Assembly: GCA_000720375.1 (NCBI GenBank)
Contig: JOAA01000021.1
Coordinates: 124,001-188,000, forward strand
Origin: Rhodococcus rhodnii
Lineage (GTDB): Bacteria; Actinomycetota; Actinomycetes; Mycobacteriales; Pseudonocardiaceae
Length of the DNA: 64,000 bases
Reading direction: 5' to 3'
In this document: positions 27,242-35,840 of the stretch, piece after piece
How the letters are laid out: each line of letters begins with the position of its first letter
How positions within the stretch are numbered: the stretch's first letter is position 1
The notes under the pieces: generated by a model
What the model was told of the DNA's origin: nothing
What the model saw: only the letters and a program-made list of their open reading frames with translations
Database searches by the model: none
Position numbers and translations under genes: made by a program

Positions 27242-27748
27242 GTGCGCAACCGAGTCGTGGCCGCCGCAGGTTCAGCCGGCTTCTTCGTTCTCGCACCGGG
27301 CATCGTCGCCGGCCTCATCCCGTGGTCACTCACCGGATGGGACACTGAACCGATCTGGTTGCCGCTGCGCGTAATCGGTTGGGTGGTGTTCGTCGCCGCC
27401 GTCGCCGTTCTCATCTCGGCGTTCGTCCGGTTCGTCGCCGAGGGGTCCGGCACCCCAGCGCCGGTCGCTCCACCGGAAAGGCTTGTGGTGGGAGGGTTTT
27501 ACCGATACGTGCGCAACCCGATGTACCTCGCGGTGTTGAGCACGATCATCGGCCAGGCGTTGATCCTTGGCCAGTGGATCCTGATCGTGTACGCGGTGCT
27601 TGTCTGCGCGGCGTTCTACGCGATGGTCCGTTGGCACGAGGAACCCGCACTGCGACGCAGCTTCGGCAGCCAGTACGAGGCGTACAAAGCTGCCGTGCCC
27701 GGGTGGCTGCCCCGGATCCGACCGTGGCAGCCACCCAAGTCCGCGTAG
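27242..27748 (+). CDS. Isoprenylcysteine carboxyl methyltransferase-like membrane protein
   Basis: 168 residues from GTG 27242; in-frame sequence further upstream (to 27098) overlaps the divergent gene and is not hydrophobic. Three to four helices, then the family signature GGFYRYVRNPMYLAVL and the C-terminal WHEEPALRRSFGSQYEAYKA. Bacterial members of the ICMT/PEMT superfamily methylate small or lipid substrates; true prenyl-protein substrates are not expected. It ends 4 bp before the convergent gcl stop. Confidence 0.82.
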   Translation: MRNRVVAAAGSAGFFVLAPGIVAGLIPWSLTGWDTEPIWLPLRVIGWVVFVAAVAVLISAFVRFVAEGSGTPAPVAPPERLVVGGFYRYVRNPMYLAVLSTIIGQALILGQWILIVYAVLVCAAFYAMVRWHEEPALRRSFGSQYEAYKAAVPGWLPRIRPWQPPKSA

Positions 27749-27751
27749 TAC

Positions 27752-29467
27752 TTACGGCAGTGGTTCGTACTCGCGAACGTTCGCGATGGACACGCCGTTG
27801 GCCGTGTTCGCCTCACGCTCGATCATGATCTCCACAAGCACCGGCCTGCTGGTGGCCTCGGCCTGCTTCCTGGCCCACGCCAACGCATCCGTGATCTCAC
27901 CGGGCTGCGTGACGCGCCGGCCGGAGCAGCCGTAGGCCTCCATGATCTTGACGTTGTCCGAGCCGACCGTGTCGTAGTGGATGTCGACTTCGTAGTTCAT
28001 GTCGTACCCACCGTGGTCCTCGGCCATCCTGATCAGGCCGAGGTACTCGTTGTTCAGCATGATCAGCACGAACGGGACGTCGTACTGCGCCGCGACCGCG
28101 AGCTCCTCAACCAGGAACTGGAATGAGTAGTCCCCAACGATGCCAACGACTTCCGCGTCCGGCTCGGTGTGCTTGAGCGCCTTCTTCACCCCGATCGCGG
28201 CGGGGATCTCCCAGCCGAGCGGACCGGCCTGGCCGCAGACCTGGTAGTGCCTTGGCTTGTGCGCCAACTGGTGCTGGCCCGACCAGATCTGGTACAGCCC
28301 GATCGCGGTCACGAAGTACGTGTCCGGACCGTAGAACTCGTTGATCTCCTTGAACACTCGAGGTGCCTTGACCGGAACGGTGTCGAAGTCCTCACGACGG
28401 GTGAGCGTCGCCTTCAACTCCTGCACCCGCGCGACCCAGGCACCCGCCGAACGGCCCGCGTTACGAGCCTTGGCAAGGTCAAGAACGGCCTGCAGGAACA
28501 GCTTCGAGTCCGACACGATGCCCAGGTCCGGCGCGAACACCTTGCCGATCTGCGTCGGCTCGATGTCCACGTGGATGAATTTCCGATCCCCGCGATAAGT
28601 CGGCAAGTCACCGGTGTGCCGGTCGGCGAAGCGTGCGCCGACCGCGAGCACGAGGTCGGACTCCAGGAAGGACGCGTTGCCATACCGTTGGGACGTCTGG
28701 ATTCCAGTCATCCCGGAGTACAGCGGGTGGTCCTCGTCGAGCACGCCCTTGCCCATCAGCGTGGCCTGCACCGGGATCTGCAGGTACTCGGCGAGTTCCT
28801 GCAGCTGTTCGTGCGCCTCACCGAGGATCACGCCACCGCCGGCCAGCAGCAGCGGCCTTTCCGCGGCCAGCACCATGTCCAGCGCACGCTCGACGCGAGG
28901 CAGGTGCGGCAGCACCGGGTTGAGCGGCAACGGCGCGTCGATCGTGCCGTCCCACTCGATCTCCTGCTTCGCGATGTCCACCGGGATGTCGATCAGGACG
29001 GGCCCTGGCCTGCCGGATTGCGCGATGCGGAACGCCTCACGGAAGATCCACGGTGCCTGTGCGGCTTCCTTGATCTGCACCGCCCACTTGGTGACCGGTT
29101 TGGCGATCTCGACGATGTCGACCGCCTGGAAGGCCTCCTGGTGCAGTTTGGTCGACACCGCCTGGCCGGTGATGCAGATCATCGGGATCGAGTCGGCGAT
29201 CGCGGTGTACAGGCCGGTGATCATGTTGGTCCCGGCCGGACCGGACGTGCCGATCGCGACACCGACCTTGCCGTTGGTGCGCGCCCAGCCGTCGGCCATG
29301 TGGGTCGCGCCCTCTTCGTGCCGCACAATCAGGTGCTCGATCCCGCCGACCACCTCGAGGGCCTTGTACAGCGGGAGAATCGCGGCGCCTGGGCAGCCGA
29401 ACGCGGTGTCCACACCCTCGGATTTGAGGACTTCGACAACCGCTTGCATCGCGGGAACTTTAGGCAT
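27752..29467 (-). CDS. gcl: Glyoxylate carboligase with Glu at the Val51 position
   Basis: A 571-residue ThDP enzyme that condenses two glyoxylate to tartronate semialdehyde and CO2. It matches E. coli Gcl throughout (GTSGPAGTxMITxLY, HVDIEPTQIGKV, CGQAGPLGWEIPAA). The ThDP motif begins GDYSFQFLVEELAV and ends at MLNN. N-terminal numbering is gap-free against E. coli. Residue 51, which is Val in E. coli Gcl and is known there to replace the canonical ThDP-activating Glu, is Glu here (VRHEEGATHMADG). Last gene of the hyi-glxR-gcl operon. Confidence 0.9.
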   Translation of the reverse strand: MPKVPAMQAVVEVLKSEGVDTAFGCPGAAILPLYKALEVVGGIEHLIVRHEEGATHMADGWARTNGKVGVAIGTSGPAGTNMITGLYTAIADSIPMICITGQAVSTKLHQEAFQAVDIVEIAKPVTKWAVQIKEAAQAPWIFREAFRIAQSGRPGPVLIDIPVDIAKQEIEWDGTIDAPLPLNPVLPHLPRVERALDMVLAAERPLLLAGGGVILGEAHEQLQELAEYLQIPVQATLMGKGVLDEDHPLYSGMTGIQTSQRYGNASFLESDLVLAVGARFADRHTGDLPTYRGDRKFIHVDIEPTQIGKVFAPDLGIVSDSKLFLQAVLDLAKARNAGRSAGAWVARVQELKATLTRREDFDTVPVKAPRVFKEINEFYGPDTYFVTAIGLYQIWSGQHQLAHKPRHYQVCGQAGPLGWEIPAAIGVKKALKHTEPDAEVVGIVGDYSFQFLVEELAVAAQYDVPFVLIMLNNEYLGLIRMAEDHGGYDMNYEVDIHYDTVGSDNVKIMEAYGCSGRRVTQPGEITDALAWARKQAEATSRPVLVEIMIEREANTANGVSIANVREYEPLP

Positions 29468-29496
29468 CTGTCATGTCCTTCCTGACCCGGCGCCGA

Positions 29497-30375
29497 TCAA
29501 CCGCGGCCGGAGAGCTGCTCGGTGACCTTGAGCAGGGCCGAGTGGTCAAGTGAGCCGTAACCCATCGCCCGTGCAGCCGCGACCAGCTGCGCGATCAGGC
29601 CGGTGACCGGCAGCGACACGTCGGCCTGCCGTGCGGCGGCCAATGCGATGCCCATGTCCTTGTGGTGCAGGTCGATCCGGAAGCCCGGCTGGAACTGGCG
29701 GGCCACCATCGACTCACGCTTGAGGTCGAGGATCCGGCTGGCCGCGAGGCCACCGGCGAGCACGTCAAGCCCGGTCTTGGCGTCCACTCCGGACGCTTCG
29801 AGCAGCACGATGGCCTCGGCCACCAAGGCGTACGTGCCACCGACCACGAGCTGGTTGGCGGCCTTGACGACCTGGCCGGCGCCGTGCGGTCCAACGTGGA
29901 CGACCGTTTTGCCGAGCACGTCGAACAACGGCTTCGCGGCTTCGAAGTCCGCCGCATCGCCACCGACCATGATGGACAGTGCCGCGTTCTTCGCGCCCGC
30001 CTCGCCGCCCGACACGGGCGCGTCCAGCACACGGATTCCCTTGGCCTTGGCGGCTTCCGCGATCGCCAGCGAGCTCTCCGGGCGGATCGTGCTCATGTCG
30101 ATCAGCAGAATGCCGTCCTTGGCGTTCTGCAGCACGCCGTCGTCGCCGAGCACCACCGACTCGACGTGCGGGTGGTTGGGCAGCATGGTGATCACGACCT
30201 CGGCGGCTGCCACCGCCTCCGCCACGTTCGAGGCCGCTTTGCCGCCCGCCTCGGTGAGTGCCGCCAGCGACTCCGGCACCACGTCGAAGCCGATCACTTC
30301 ATGTCCTGCGTTGACCAGGTGTGCGGCCATCGGGCTGCCCATGATGCCCAGGCCGATGAATCCCACCGTCGTCAT
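29497..30375 (-). CDS. glxR: 2-hydroxy-3-oxopropionate (tartronate semialdehyde) reductase
   Basis: 292 residues from ATG 30375-30373, preceded by GGAGGAATC. A beta-hydroxyacid dehydrogenase: Rossmann motif GFIGLGIMGSPMA, substrate loop DAPVSGGEAGA, and catalytic Lys in GAGQVVKAANQLVVGG. It reduces tartronate semialdehyde, made by the downstream gcl product, to glycerate with NAD(P)H. The longer open frame upstream overlaps hyi and is not used. Confidence 0.92.
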   Translation of the reverse strand: MTTVGFIGLGIMGSPMAAHLVNAGHEVIGFDVVPESLAALTEAGGKAASNVAEAVAAAEVVITMLPNHPHVESVVLGDDGVLQNAKDGILLIDMSTIRPESSLAIAEAAKAKGIRVLDAPVSGGEAGAKNAALSIMVGGDAADFEAAKPLFDVLGKTVVHVGPHGAGQVVKAANQLVVGGTYALVAEAIVLLEASGVDAKTGLDVLAGGLAASRILDLKRESMVARQFQPGFRIDLHHKDMGIALAAARQADVSLPVTGLIAQLVAAARAMGYGSLDHSALLKVTEQLSGRG

Positions 30376-30388
30376 GATTCCTCCGGTG

Positions 30389-31204
30389 TCACGCCCGCAA
30401 GTCGCGGGGAAGCCAGTCGAAGCTGTCGGCGCTCGCACCGCTTGGCTTGTACTCCAAGCCGATGTAGCCGCCATAGCCGTTCTCAGCGAGACGGTCGAAC
30501 AGATCACGGAAGTCGAGGCCACCCGTGCCGGGCTCGTTGCGGCCCGGCGCGTCGGCGATCTGGACGTGCCCGATCTGCTTGATGTAGTCGTCGATGACCC
30601 GCGCCGGATCGTCGCCGTTGACCGCCAGGTGGTACAGATCCCCGAGCAAGGCGACGTTGTCGACGCCGCCTTCCTTGCGTACTCGCTGGATCACAGCAAG
30701 CGCCTCCGCCGCGGTCTTGAGCGGGTACGCCGGTGCGCCGCTCAATGGCTCGATCAGGATGGTCGCGCCGATCCGGCTCGCGGCTTTCGCCGCGATCGCC
30801 AGGTTCTCCCGCGCCACCTCGTCCTGTTGCTCCACCGGGACGCCGTCGATCCTGTTGCCGTACAACGCGTTGAACGCGCGGCAGCCGAGCTGGTCGGCGA
30901 TCTCGACGGCGACCTCGATGTTCTCCCTGAACTCCGTGCTGCGCGCGGGATTGGACAACACACCGCGGTCGCCGCCGGGCATGTCACCGGCGAAGAAGTT
31001 CAAGCCGATCAGCCGGACGCCCTCTTCGCGCACCGAGCGGACGAAAGCGTCCACATCGGAGTCTTTCGGCACGGCGGCACCGAACGGCCACCAGAACTCG
31101 ACCGCGCTGAAACCCGCGGCCTTCGCCGCGGCCGCCCGGCTGGTCACGTCCAGCTCGGTGAACAAGATCGACAGGTTCACGTCATACCGGAAGCGATGGT
31201 CCAC
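30389..31204 (-). CDS. hyi: Hydroxypyruvate isomerase
   Basis: A 271-residue TIM-barrel protein from GTG 31204-31202, with AAGGAG upstream. Family features: RFRYDVNLSILFTELD at the N-terminus, FNALYGNRIDG, ILIEPLSG (metal Glu), LGDLYHLAVNGDD, GHVQIADAPGRNEPGTG and YIGLEYKP (second Glu). It interconverts hydroxypyruvate and tartronate semialdehyde. First gene of the operon, with glxR 13 bp downstream. Confidence 0.92.
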   Translation of the reverse strand: MDHRFRYDVNLSILFTELDVTSRAAAAKAAGFSAVEFWWPFGAAVPKDSDVDAFVRSVREEGVRLIGLNFFAGDMPGGDRGVLSNPARSTEFRENIEVAVEIADQLGCRAFNALYGNRIDGVPVEQQDEVARENLAIAAKAASRIGATILIEPLSGAPAYPLKTAAEALAVIQRVRKEGGVDNVALLGDLYHLAVNGDDPARVIDDYIKQIGHVQIADAPGRNEPGTGGLDFRDLFDRLAENGYGGYIGLEYKPSGASADSFDWLPRDLRA

Positions 31205-31294
31205 CGTCGCTCCTTAATTTCGCTGTGCGGAACTCACCTTCCATCTAACGAAACCGTACTTCCACGAGCCGGACCCCGTCAACCGTGCGGACAT

Positions 31295-31331
31295 CCAAAA
31301 AGCCCATACGAGAAGTGCTCTCGCATGGGCT
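31295..31331 (-). terminator. Terminator of the decarboxylase gene
   Basis: AGCCCATACGAGA (31301-31313) and TCTCGCATGGGCT (31319-31331) pair with one G-T over a 5-nt loop. On the minus strand the hairpin is followed by TTTTT (complement of 31297-31301 AAAA run), 18 bp after the decarboxylase stop. Confidence 0.8.
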
Positions 31332-31348
31332 GAACTGGGCGTATGCGG

Positions 31349-32809
31349 CTAGCGCGCGACTACGCGGACCGTCTTGAGCTTTCCGTCGACCGCGTCGGGG
31401 ATGTACATGCCGGCATCCAGACCCGACCGGAGGTAGTCGAGCACGGCCTTGTTGATGACCTCACCAGGCAGGACAGCGGGCGCACCAGGCGGATACGGGG
31501 TGATCATCTCCGCGGCGATCCGGCCGACCGCCTTGTCCACCGCGATCTGCTCCGTCGCACCGAAAAAGGCGTCACGGGGCAGCATCTCCGTACGAAGCTC
31601 CAACTCGTCCGGCGTCGGCAGATCCACCTGCGGCGGCTTGGGCAACGACGCCGCGGAGTCGGCCAAGTCCTTCATCGCGCGTAGGAAAGCGGACGCTGTC
31701 TCCTGATCATCGGCATGCGTGAACTGCGCGACGATCCGGCGGTGGTCCGACAACCCGACGGTGATCCGCCGCTCCTCGCGCAGCCAGTCGGCCGCCTGGT
31801 AGCCGTTGATACCGAGCTCGGTGACGTCGACCATCACCTTGAGCGGGTCGAGCGACGAGGCGTACTCGGGTCCCACGACCTCGTCACCGACCAGGTGCAG
31901 GCCTGCGATCCGATCGACTTCGGCCCGGACCGGCCGTACGAGGATCAACGCGCCGCCGAGCAGGTCCTTGCCGTGTTCCACCATCTGCCTGCGCCAGCCG
32001 TCCAAACCCAAGTACACCAAGGAAGACGCGCTCGTGGTGCCGAGCAGGTCCTCCCGCATCTTCAGCACCGCGGGGTCGACTCGGTCGCCATGCAGGTGGA
32101 AGACCGAGCTCTGCTCGACGGCCGCACCCATCTTGTGCACGCTCGTGACACACAGGTCGGCGCCGCAGTACATCGCCCAAGGCGGCAGGTCGGAGTGGAA
32201 CGGCAGGTGGGCGCCCCACGCTTCGTCCACGATCAGGGGCCGGTCGAATTCGTGGCAGACCTCGGCGATCGCCGTGATGTCACCGCAGGTCCCGTAGTCC
32301 GTGGGAGTGACGAGCAGCATGCCCTTGGCTTCGGGTTCGGCCTGGAAAGCGGCCCGTACGTCCTCCGGGCCCGGCGGGTGCGACAAGTGCCGTTCGGTGT
32401 CCCAGCGCGGGTGCACCCAGACCGGGTCGACACCACTGATGATCAAACCGGCGATCACGGACTTGTGCGCGTGCCGGACCACAAGGATCTTCTCGCCCGG
32501 ACCGGCGACCGAAAGCATGGCACTCTTCACCGACAACGAACTGCCGCACGTGGAGAAGAACGTCTTGTCAGCGCCGACGGCGTCGGCCATCAGGTCCTGC
32601 GCGTCCTGCAGCACGCTGTTCTCGACTCGCCGGGTGTCCAAACCGTTCGGTGTCAGCACATCGGAACGGAAGACGTCCTTTCCGACGACGTCGAGCACTC
32701 GCGGGTCGATCCCGCGCCCCTGCTTGTGGCCGGGTGCGTTGAAGGGCACGAACGCACGTTCGTGGTAGCGCTGCAGCGCTTCAAGCACCGGAGCACGACT
32801 GTGGTCCAT
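31349..32809 (-). CDS. PLP-dependent Orn/Lys/Arg decarboxylase
   Basis: 486 residues from ATG 32809 (MDHSRAPVLEAL); a TTG start 11 codons upstream is less likely. A fold-type I decarboxylase of the short class without the N-terminal wing domain. The PLP Lys226 is in SVHKMGAA, Asp195 in LIVDEAWGAH, and FSTCGSS binds phosphate. The C-terminal PYPPGAPAVLPGE segment is typical. The product would be a polyamine such as cadaverine, putrescine or agmatine. It starts 29 bp after the flavoprotein gene and is probably cotranscribed. Confidence 0.88.
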   Translation of the reverse strand: MDHSRAPVLEALQRYHERAFVPFNAPGHKQGRGIDPRVLDVVGKDVFRSDVLTPNGLDTRRVENSVLQDAQDLMADAVGADKTFFSTCGSSLSVKSAMLSVAGPGEKILVVRHAHKSVIAGLIISGVDPVWVHPRWDTERHLSHPPGPEDVRAAFQAEPEAKGMLLVTPTDYGTCGDITAIAEVCHEFDRPLIVDEAWGAHLPFHSDLPPWAMYCGADLCVTSVHKMGAAVEQSSVFHLHGDRVDPAVLKMREDLLGTTSASSLVYLGLDGWRRQMVEHGKDLLGGALILVRPVRAEVDRIAGLHLVGDEVVGPEYASSLDPLKVMVDVTELGINGYQAADWLREERRITVGLSDHRRIVAQFTHADDQETASAFLRAMKDLADSAASLPKPPQVDLPTPDELELRTEMLPRDAFFGATEQIAVDKAVGRIAAEMITPYPPGAPAVLPGEVINKAVLDYLRSGLDAGMYIPDAVDGKLKTVRVVAR

Positions 32810-32838
32810 GCCCCATGGGTCACCCGCAGCGCGTCGTC

Positions 32839-34305
32839 TCAAACGTCGCGCTGCTGCAGCGGCTTGGTCGCCGGTCCTTCGAGGACATTACCGTCCACAT
32901 CGAACCGCGAGCCGTGACACGGGCAGTCCCAACTGGTCTCGGCGGCGTTGAACCGAAGCAGGCAACCGAGGTGCGTGCAGCGCAAGGACACCGCGTGCTG
33001 TTTGCCGTCCGGATCGCGGTAGATGCCCTTTTTGCCGAGACCGTCCCGCTCGATACGGACATCGGCAGGCAGTTCGCCGGGCGTCATCAGGTGGTCGCCG
33101 ACGAGGTCGACCGCGACCTTGGCGTTCAGCCGAGCCAGTTCCGGAATGGAGTTCAGCGTCACGCGGTGCGGGTCGAACCGCTCGGCCCACGGATTGTCCT
33201 TGCCAGTCAGCAGATCCGCGAGGATCATCCCGGCGAACGTGCCGGTCGCCAGTCCCCACTTCATGAATCCGGTCGCCACGTACACGCGGTCGGAGAACCT
33301 GTTGTAGCGGCCGATCATCGGAAGCTTGTCGTAGGAACTCGGGTCCTGTGCGGACCACCGGTGCGTGATCTGCTCGACATCCCAGTACTCACGAGCGAAA
33401 TTCGCGAGTTCCTCGTAGCGCCGCATGCTGACACCAGGCTGACCGGTGGGATGGCTCTCACCCGCGACAATCAGCAGATCACCAGACAAGCTCAACGACC
33501 GTGTCGGAGTGCCCGGGTTGATGGCCAACGCATCCGGTGGCGAGCCGGACCGCAGTTTCGCGGCAATACAGTAGGCACGAGTCGGTTCCAGGCGCGCGAA
33601 GTACAACCCGCGATCCAGGATCGGGTAGTGCGTCGCGACCACAACCCGCTCGGCTTCGACTGTTCCGCCTGCTGTCCTAACGCGACAGCGCCGTCCTTCC
33701 TCGACCTGGTCGACCCGGGTGTGCTCGAAGATCTGGCAGCCGTCGCCGACGAACTGCGCGGCGAGGCCGAGAACGTACTTCGTGGGGTGGAGCACGATCT
33801 GGTCGGCGAGCTTGACCGTGGCGTGCACCGGGAACGGAACGTCCATCGACTCTGATGTGACCGGCAGTCCTGCCTTCGCGGCGGCCTGCGCTTCCTTCTC
33901 CACCGACTCGACTTCGCCGGGTGCCAGCGCGTAGGTGTAGGCGGGGCGCCGCCGCAGATCGCAGTCGACGGCCAGCTCCGCCACTTTCGCCACGCCCGCC
34001 AGACTCGCCGCCGCGTAGTCCCGCGCGGCGAATTCGCCGTGCTTCTCCAGGATCGTGGAGTACACAGTGGACTGCAGAGCGGTCACCTTCGCGGTGTTGT
34101 TGCCGCTGACCCCCGCGCCCACCCGGCCGGCCTCGAGTACGGCGACTCGCAGGCCGGCCTGTTTGAGCAGCAAGGCGGTGGTCATTCCGGCGATGCCGCC
34201 GCCGACCACGGCGACATCGAACGTCTCGTCGGCCTGCAAGGGCGGGTAGCCATCGGCCGGAAGGGCTTCGAGCCAGAGGGACTGGGCTGCCGTGGTGGTG
34301 GTCAC
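32839..34305 (-). CDS. FAD-dependent oxidoreductase with C-terminal Rieske domain
   Basis: A 488-residue two-domain protein. DAO fold (about 25-390): FAD-binding VAVVGGGIAGMTTALLL and ATGFMKWGLATG at the C-terminal part of the fold. Rieske domain (about 400-485): CTHLGCLL and CPCHGSRFD hold a [2Fe-2S] cluster with two Cys and two His. Such DAO-Rieske fusions oxidise amine or amino-acid substrates and probably pass electrons through the cluster; the substrate is unknown. Upstream of, and likely in one transcript with, the basic amino acid decarboxylase. Confidence 0.9.
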   Translation of the reverse strand: MTTTTAAQSLWLEALPADGYPPLQADETFDVAVVGGGIAGMTTALLLKQAGLRVAVLEAGRVGAGVSGNNTAKVTALQSTVYSTILEKHGEFAARDYAAASLAGVAKVAELAVDCDLRRRPAYTYALAPGEVESVEKEAQAAAKAGLPVTSESMDVPFPVHATVKLADQIVLHPTKYVLGLAAQFVGDGCQIFEHTRVDQVEEGRRCRVRTAGGTVEAERVVVATHYPILDRGLYFARLEPTRAYCIAAKLRSGSPPDALAINPGTPTRSLSLSGDLLIVAGESHPTGQPGVSMRRYEELANFAREYWDVEQITHRWSAQDPSSYDKLPMIGRYNRFSDRVYVATGFMKWGLATGTFAGMILADLLTGKDNPWAERFDPHRVTLNSIPELARLNAKVAVDLVGDHLMTPGELPADVRIERDGLGKKGIYRDPDGKQHAVSLRCTHLGCLLRFNAAETSWDCPCHGSRFDVDGNVLEGPATKPLQQRDV

Positions 34306-34332
34306 GGCATTCGAGTACCCAGTCCCGGCCGG

Positions 34333-34884
34333 TCAACCCATCGTCTTCGAGCCGTCCAGCGACTCCCGGATGATGTCGGCGTGGCCGGAGTGCTGCGAGG
34401 TCTCGGCGATGATGTGCATCAGCACGCGGCGGTTGGACCACGACGCACCCGGCTCGAACCAGGGCGCCTCGGGCAACGGGTGCGACTCGTCCAGGTCGAC
34501 CGTCGCGACCAGCTCGTCGGTCCGGCGGGCGATCTCCTCGTACTGCTCAAGCAATCCGGCCAGCGTCTCGCCCTCCCGCATGGCGAACTGCGCCTCCCAG
34601 TCGGTGCTGATGCTCGACCCTGCAAGCAGGTCTTCGGTCGTCTCCTTGAACATCCCCGCAGCGCCCTCGAGGATGAAGTTGACCCAGCCGCGCTCGGTCA
34701 CCGCGACGTGCTTGATCAGCCCACCGAGCGTCAGCTCGCTCACCGTGGTCCGCTGGTTGGCCTGCTCGTCGGTCAGGTTCTGGACCGTGAACTTGAGGAA
34801 CCCGCGGTGCTTGGCCAGCATCTGCAGGAAGTCCGCCCGCTCGCCAGAAACAACGGTCTTCGGCTCGGTGTAGGTGCTGCTCAT
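34333..34884 (-). CDS. DinB/DUF664 family protein
   Basis: A 183-residue four-helix-bundle protein: LLxxLRxHR-like MLAKHRGFLKFTVQNLTDEQ, SELTLGGLIKHVAVTERGW and the C-terminal MHIIAETSQHSGHADIIRESLDG. The three His (KHV, HIIAET..H) match the metal triad of the DinB superfamily, whose actinobacterial members include thiol-S-transferases using mycothiol. The specific reaction is unknown. It lies downstream of the repeat element copy B. Confidence 0.85.
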   Translation of the reverse strand: MSSTYTEPKTVVSGERADFLQMLAKHRGFLKFTVQNLTDEQANQRTTVSELTLGGLIKHVAVTERGWVNFILEGAAGMFKETTEDLLAGSSISTDWEAQFAMREGETLAGLLEQYEEIARRTDELVATVDLDESHPLPEAPWFEPGASWSNRRVLMHIIAETSQHSGHADIIRESLDGSKTMG

Positions 34885-34994
34885 TGTCTTCCGCCTTCCT
34901 CGTTTGCCCTGTTGAGGACAACTCTATGAGGTATAGCGGTCAGTTTCCGTCCGCAATGAAGAACTTGTTTTCCGGACTTCAGCGGTGCCGCAAA

Positions 34995-35047
34995 GTGCAT
35001 CTCTCGGTGCCGCAGTGGTGGACACGGCGTGCCGGAATGGTGGACAC
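34995..35047. repeat. 22-bp-period intergenic repeat element, copy B
   Basis: TGGTGGACAC occurs at 35016-35025 and 35038-35047, again a 22-bp period, in the inverse orientation to the direct units of copy A. The segment 34995-35029 matches 25939-25973 at 29 of 35 positions. It lies between the hydrolase stop (35058) and the DinB gene start (34884), both on the minus strand. Confidence 0.65.
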
Positions 35048-35057
35048 GCCTTTCTCG

Positions 35058-35834
35058 CTACTCCTCGGTGAAGAACTTGATCAGGACAGGGGCGATCACG
35101 TCCGGTGCGACGTCGTGCATCTGGCCTTCCAGCACCTCATGCCGAGGCATCGGCAGCACCTTGAGCAGCGCCTCGATGCCGGTCTTGATCCACGGCACCG
35201 TCATGCTTCCGCCGTCGATCACCAGGACCGGCACCTCGGGCGTGGTCCTGGGCACGGCGAAGTCCCACAGCACCGACGCGTCGTACACCAGGCCTTGTGC
35301 CTGCGCGACCATGCTTTCCCAGAACGGCGTGCCCTTCATCTGGGTCACGTACTCGGCCGGGATCTCGACGATGTCGGTGAGCCAGTAGGAGATGCCGTCC
35401 TCGGGACGTCCCTCGTCGATCGCCTGCTGGACGGTCCGGCCCCACTCCGGCGGGACGGGCGACCGCGCGCCTTCGACGATGTAAGGCGGCTCCCACATCG
35501 CGATCTTGCTGATCGGCACCCCGCAGTCGGCCGCGTCCAGCGCGATGTTGCCGGCACCAGAACTGCCGTACACCCCGGCGACCCCGCCCGCTTCGGCGAT
35601 GACCGCGGCGAGATCCTCGAACTCCCGCTCCGGGATGCGCGGCAGCGTGTCGCCGCTGCGACCTCGGGCGCGGTGGTCGTAGGTGTAGACGGTCAGGAAC
35701 GGTTTCAGCACGTCGACCAGTGGTTGAGAAATCGAGCGGTCGTTCGGTCCCGCGCTCAGCACCACCACGGGCGGGCCGGAGCCGGTGCGGTCGAAGTCGA
35801 TTTTCGTGCCGTCACGGGAGATAGCGGTAGCCAT
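35058..35834 (-). CDS. Alpha/beta hydrolase
   Basis: A 258-residue protein starting MATAISRDGTKIDFDRTGSG. The nucleophile elbow is GVYGSSGAGNIAL (Ser); an acid residue follows in VLVIDGGS and the His is in EGQMHDVAP. This is the usual core of small actinobacterial esterase/lactonase-like hydrolases. Substrate unknown. It lies 6 bp downstream of the DUF998 gene, so the two are probably one transcript under the TetR regulator. Confidence 0.85.
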   Translation of the reverse strand: MATAISRDGTKIDFDRTGSGPPVVVLSAGPNDRSISQPLVDVLKPFLTVYTYDHRARGRSGDTLPRIPEREFEDLAAVIAEAGGVAGVYGSSGAGNIALDAADCGVPISKIAMWEPPYIVEGARSPVPPEWGRTVQQAIDEGRPEDGISYWLTDIVEIPAEYVTQMKGTPFWESMVAQAQGLVYDASVLWDFAVPRTTPEVPVLVIDGGSMTVPWIKTGIEALLKVLPMPRHEVLEGQMHDVAPDVIAPVLIKFFTEE

Positions 35835-35840
35835 TGTCGA

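Noticed and set aside
28169..29485. Long plus-strand ORF of 438 codons opposite gcl
   Set aside because: Mirror frame of the well-supported gcl gene; Arg/His-rich translation without any family pattern, typical of GC-rich shadow ORFs.
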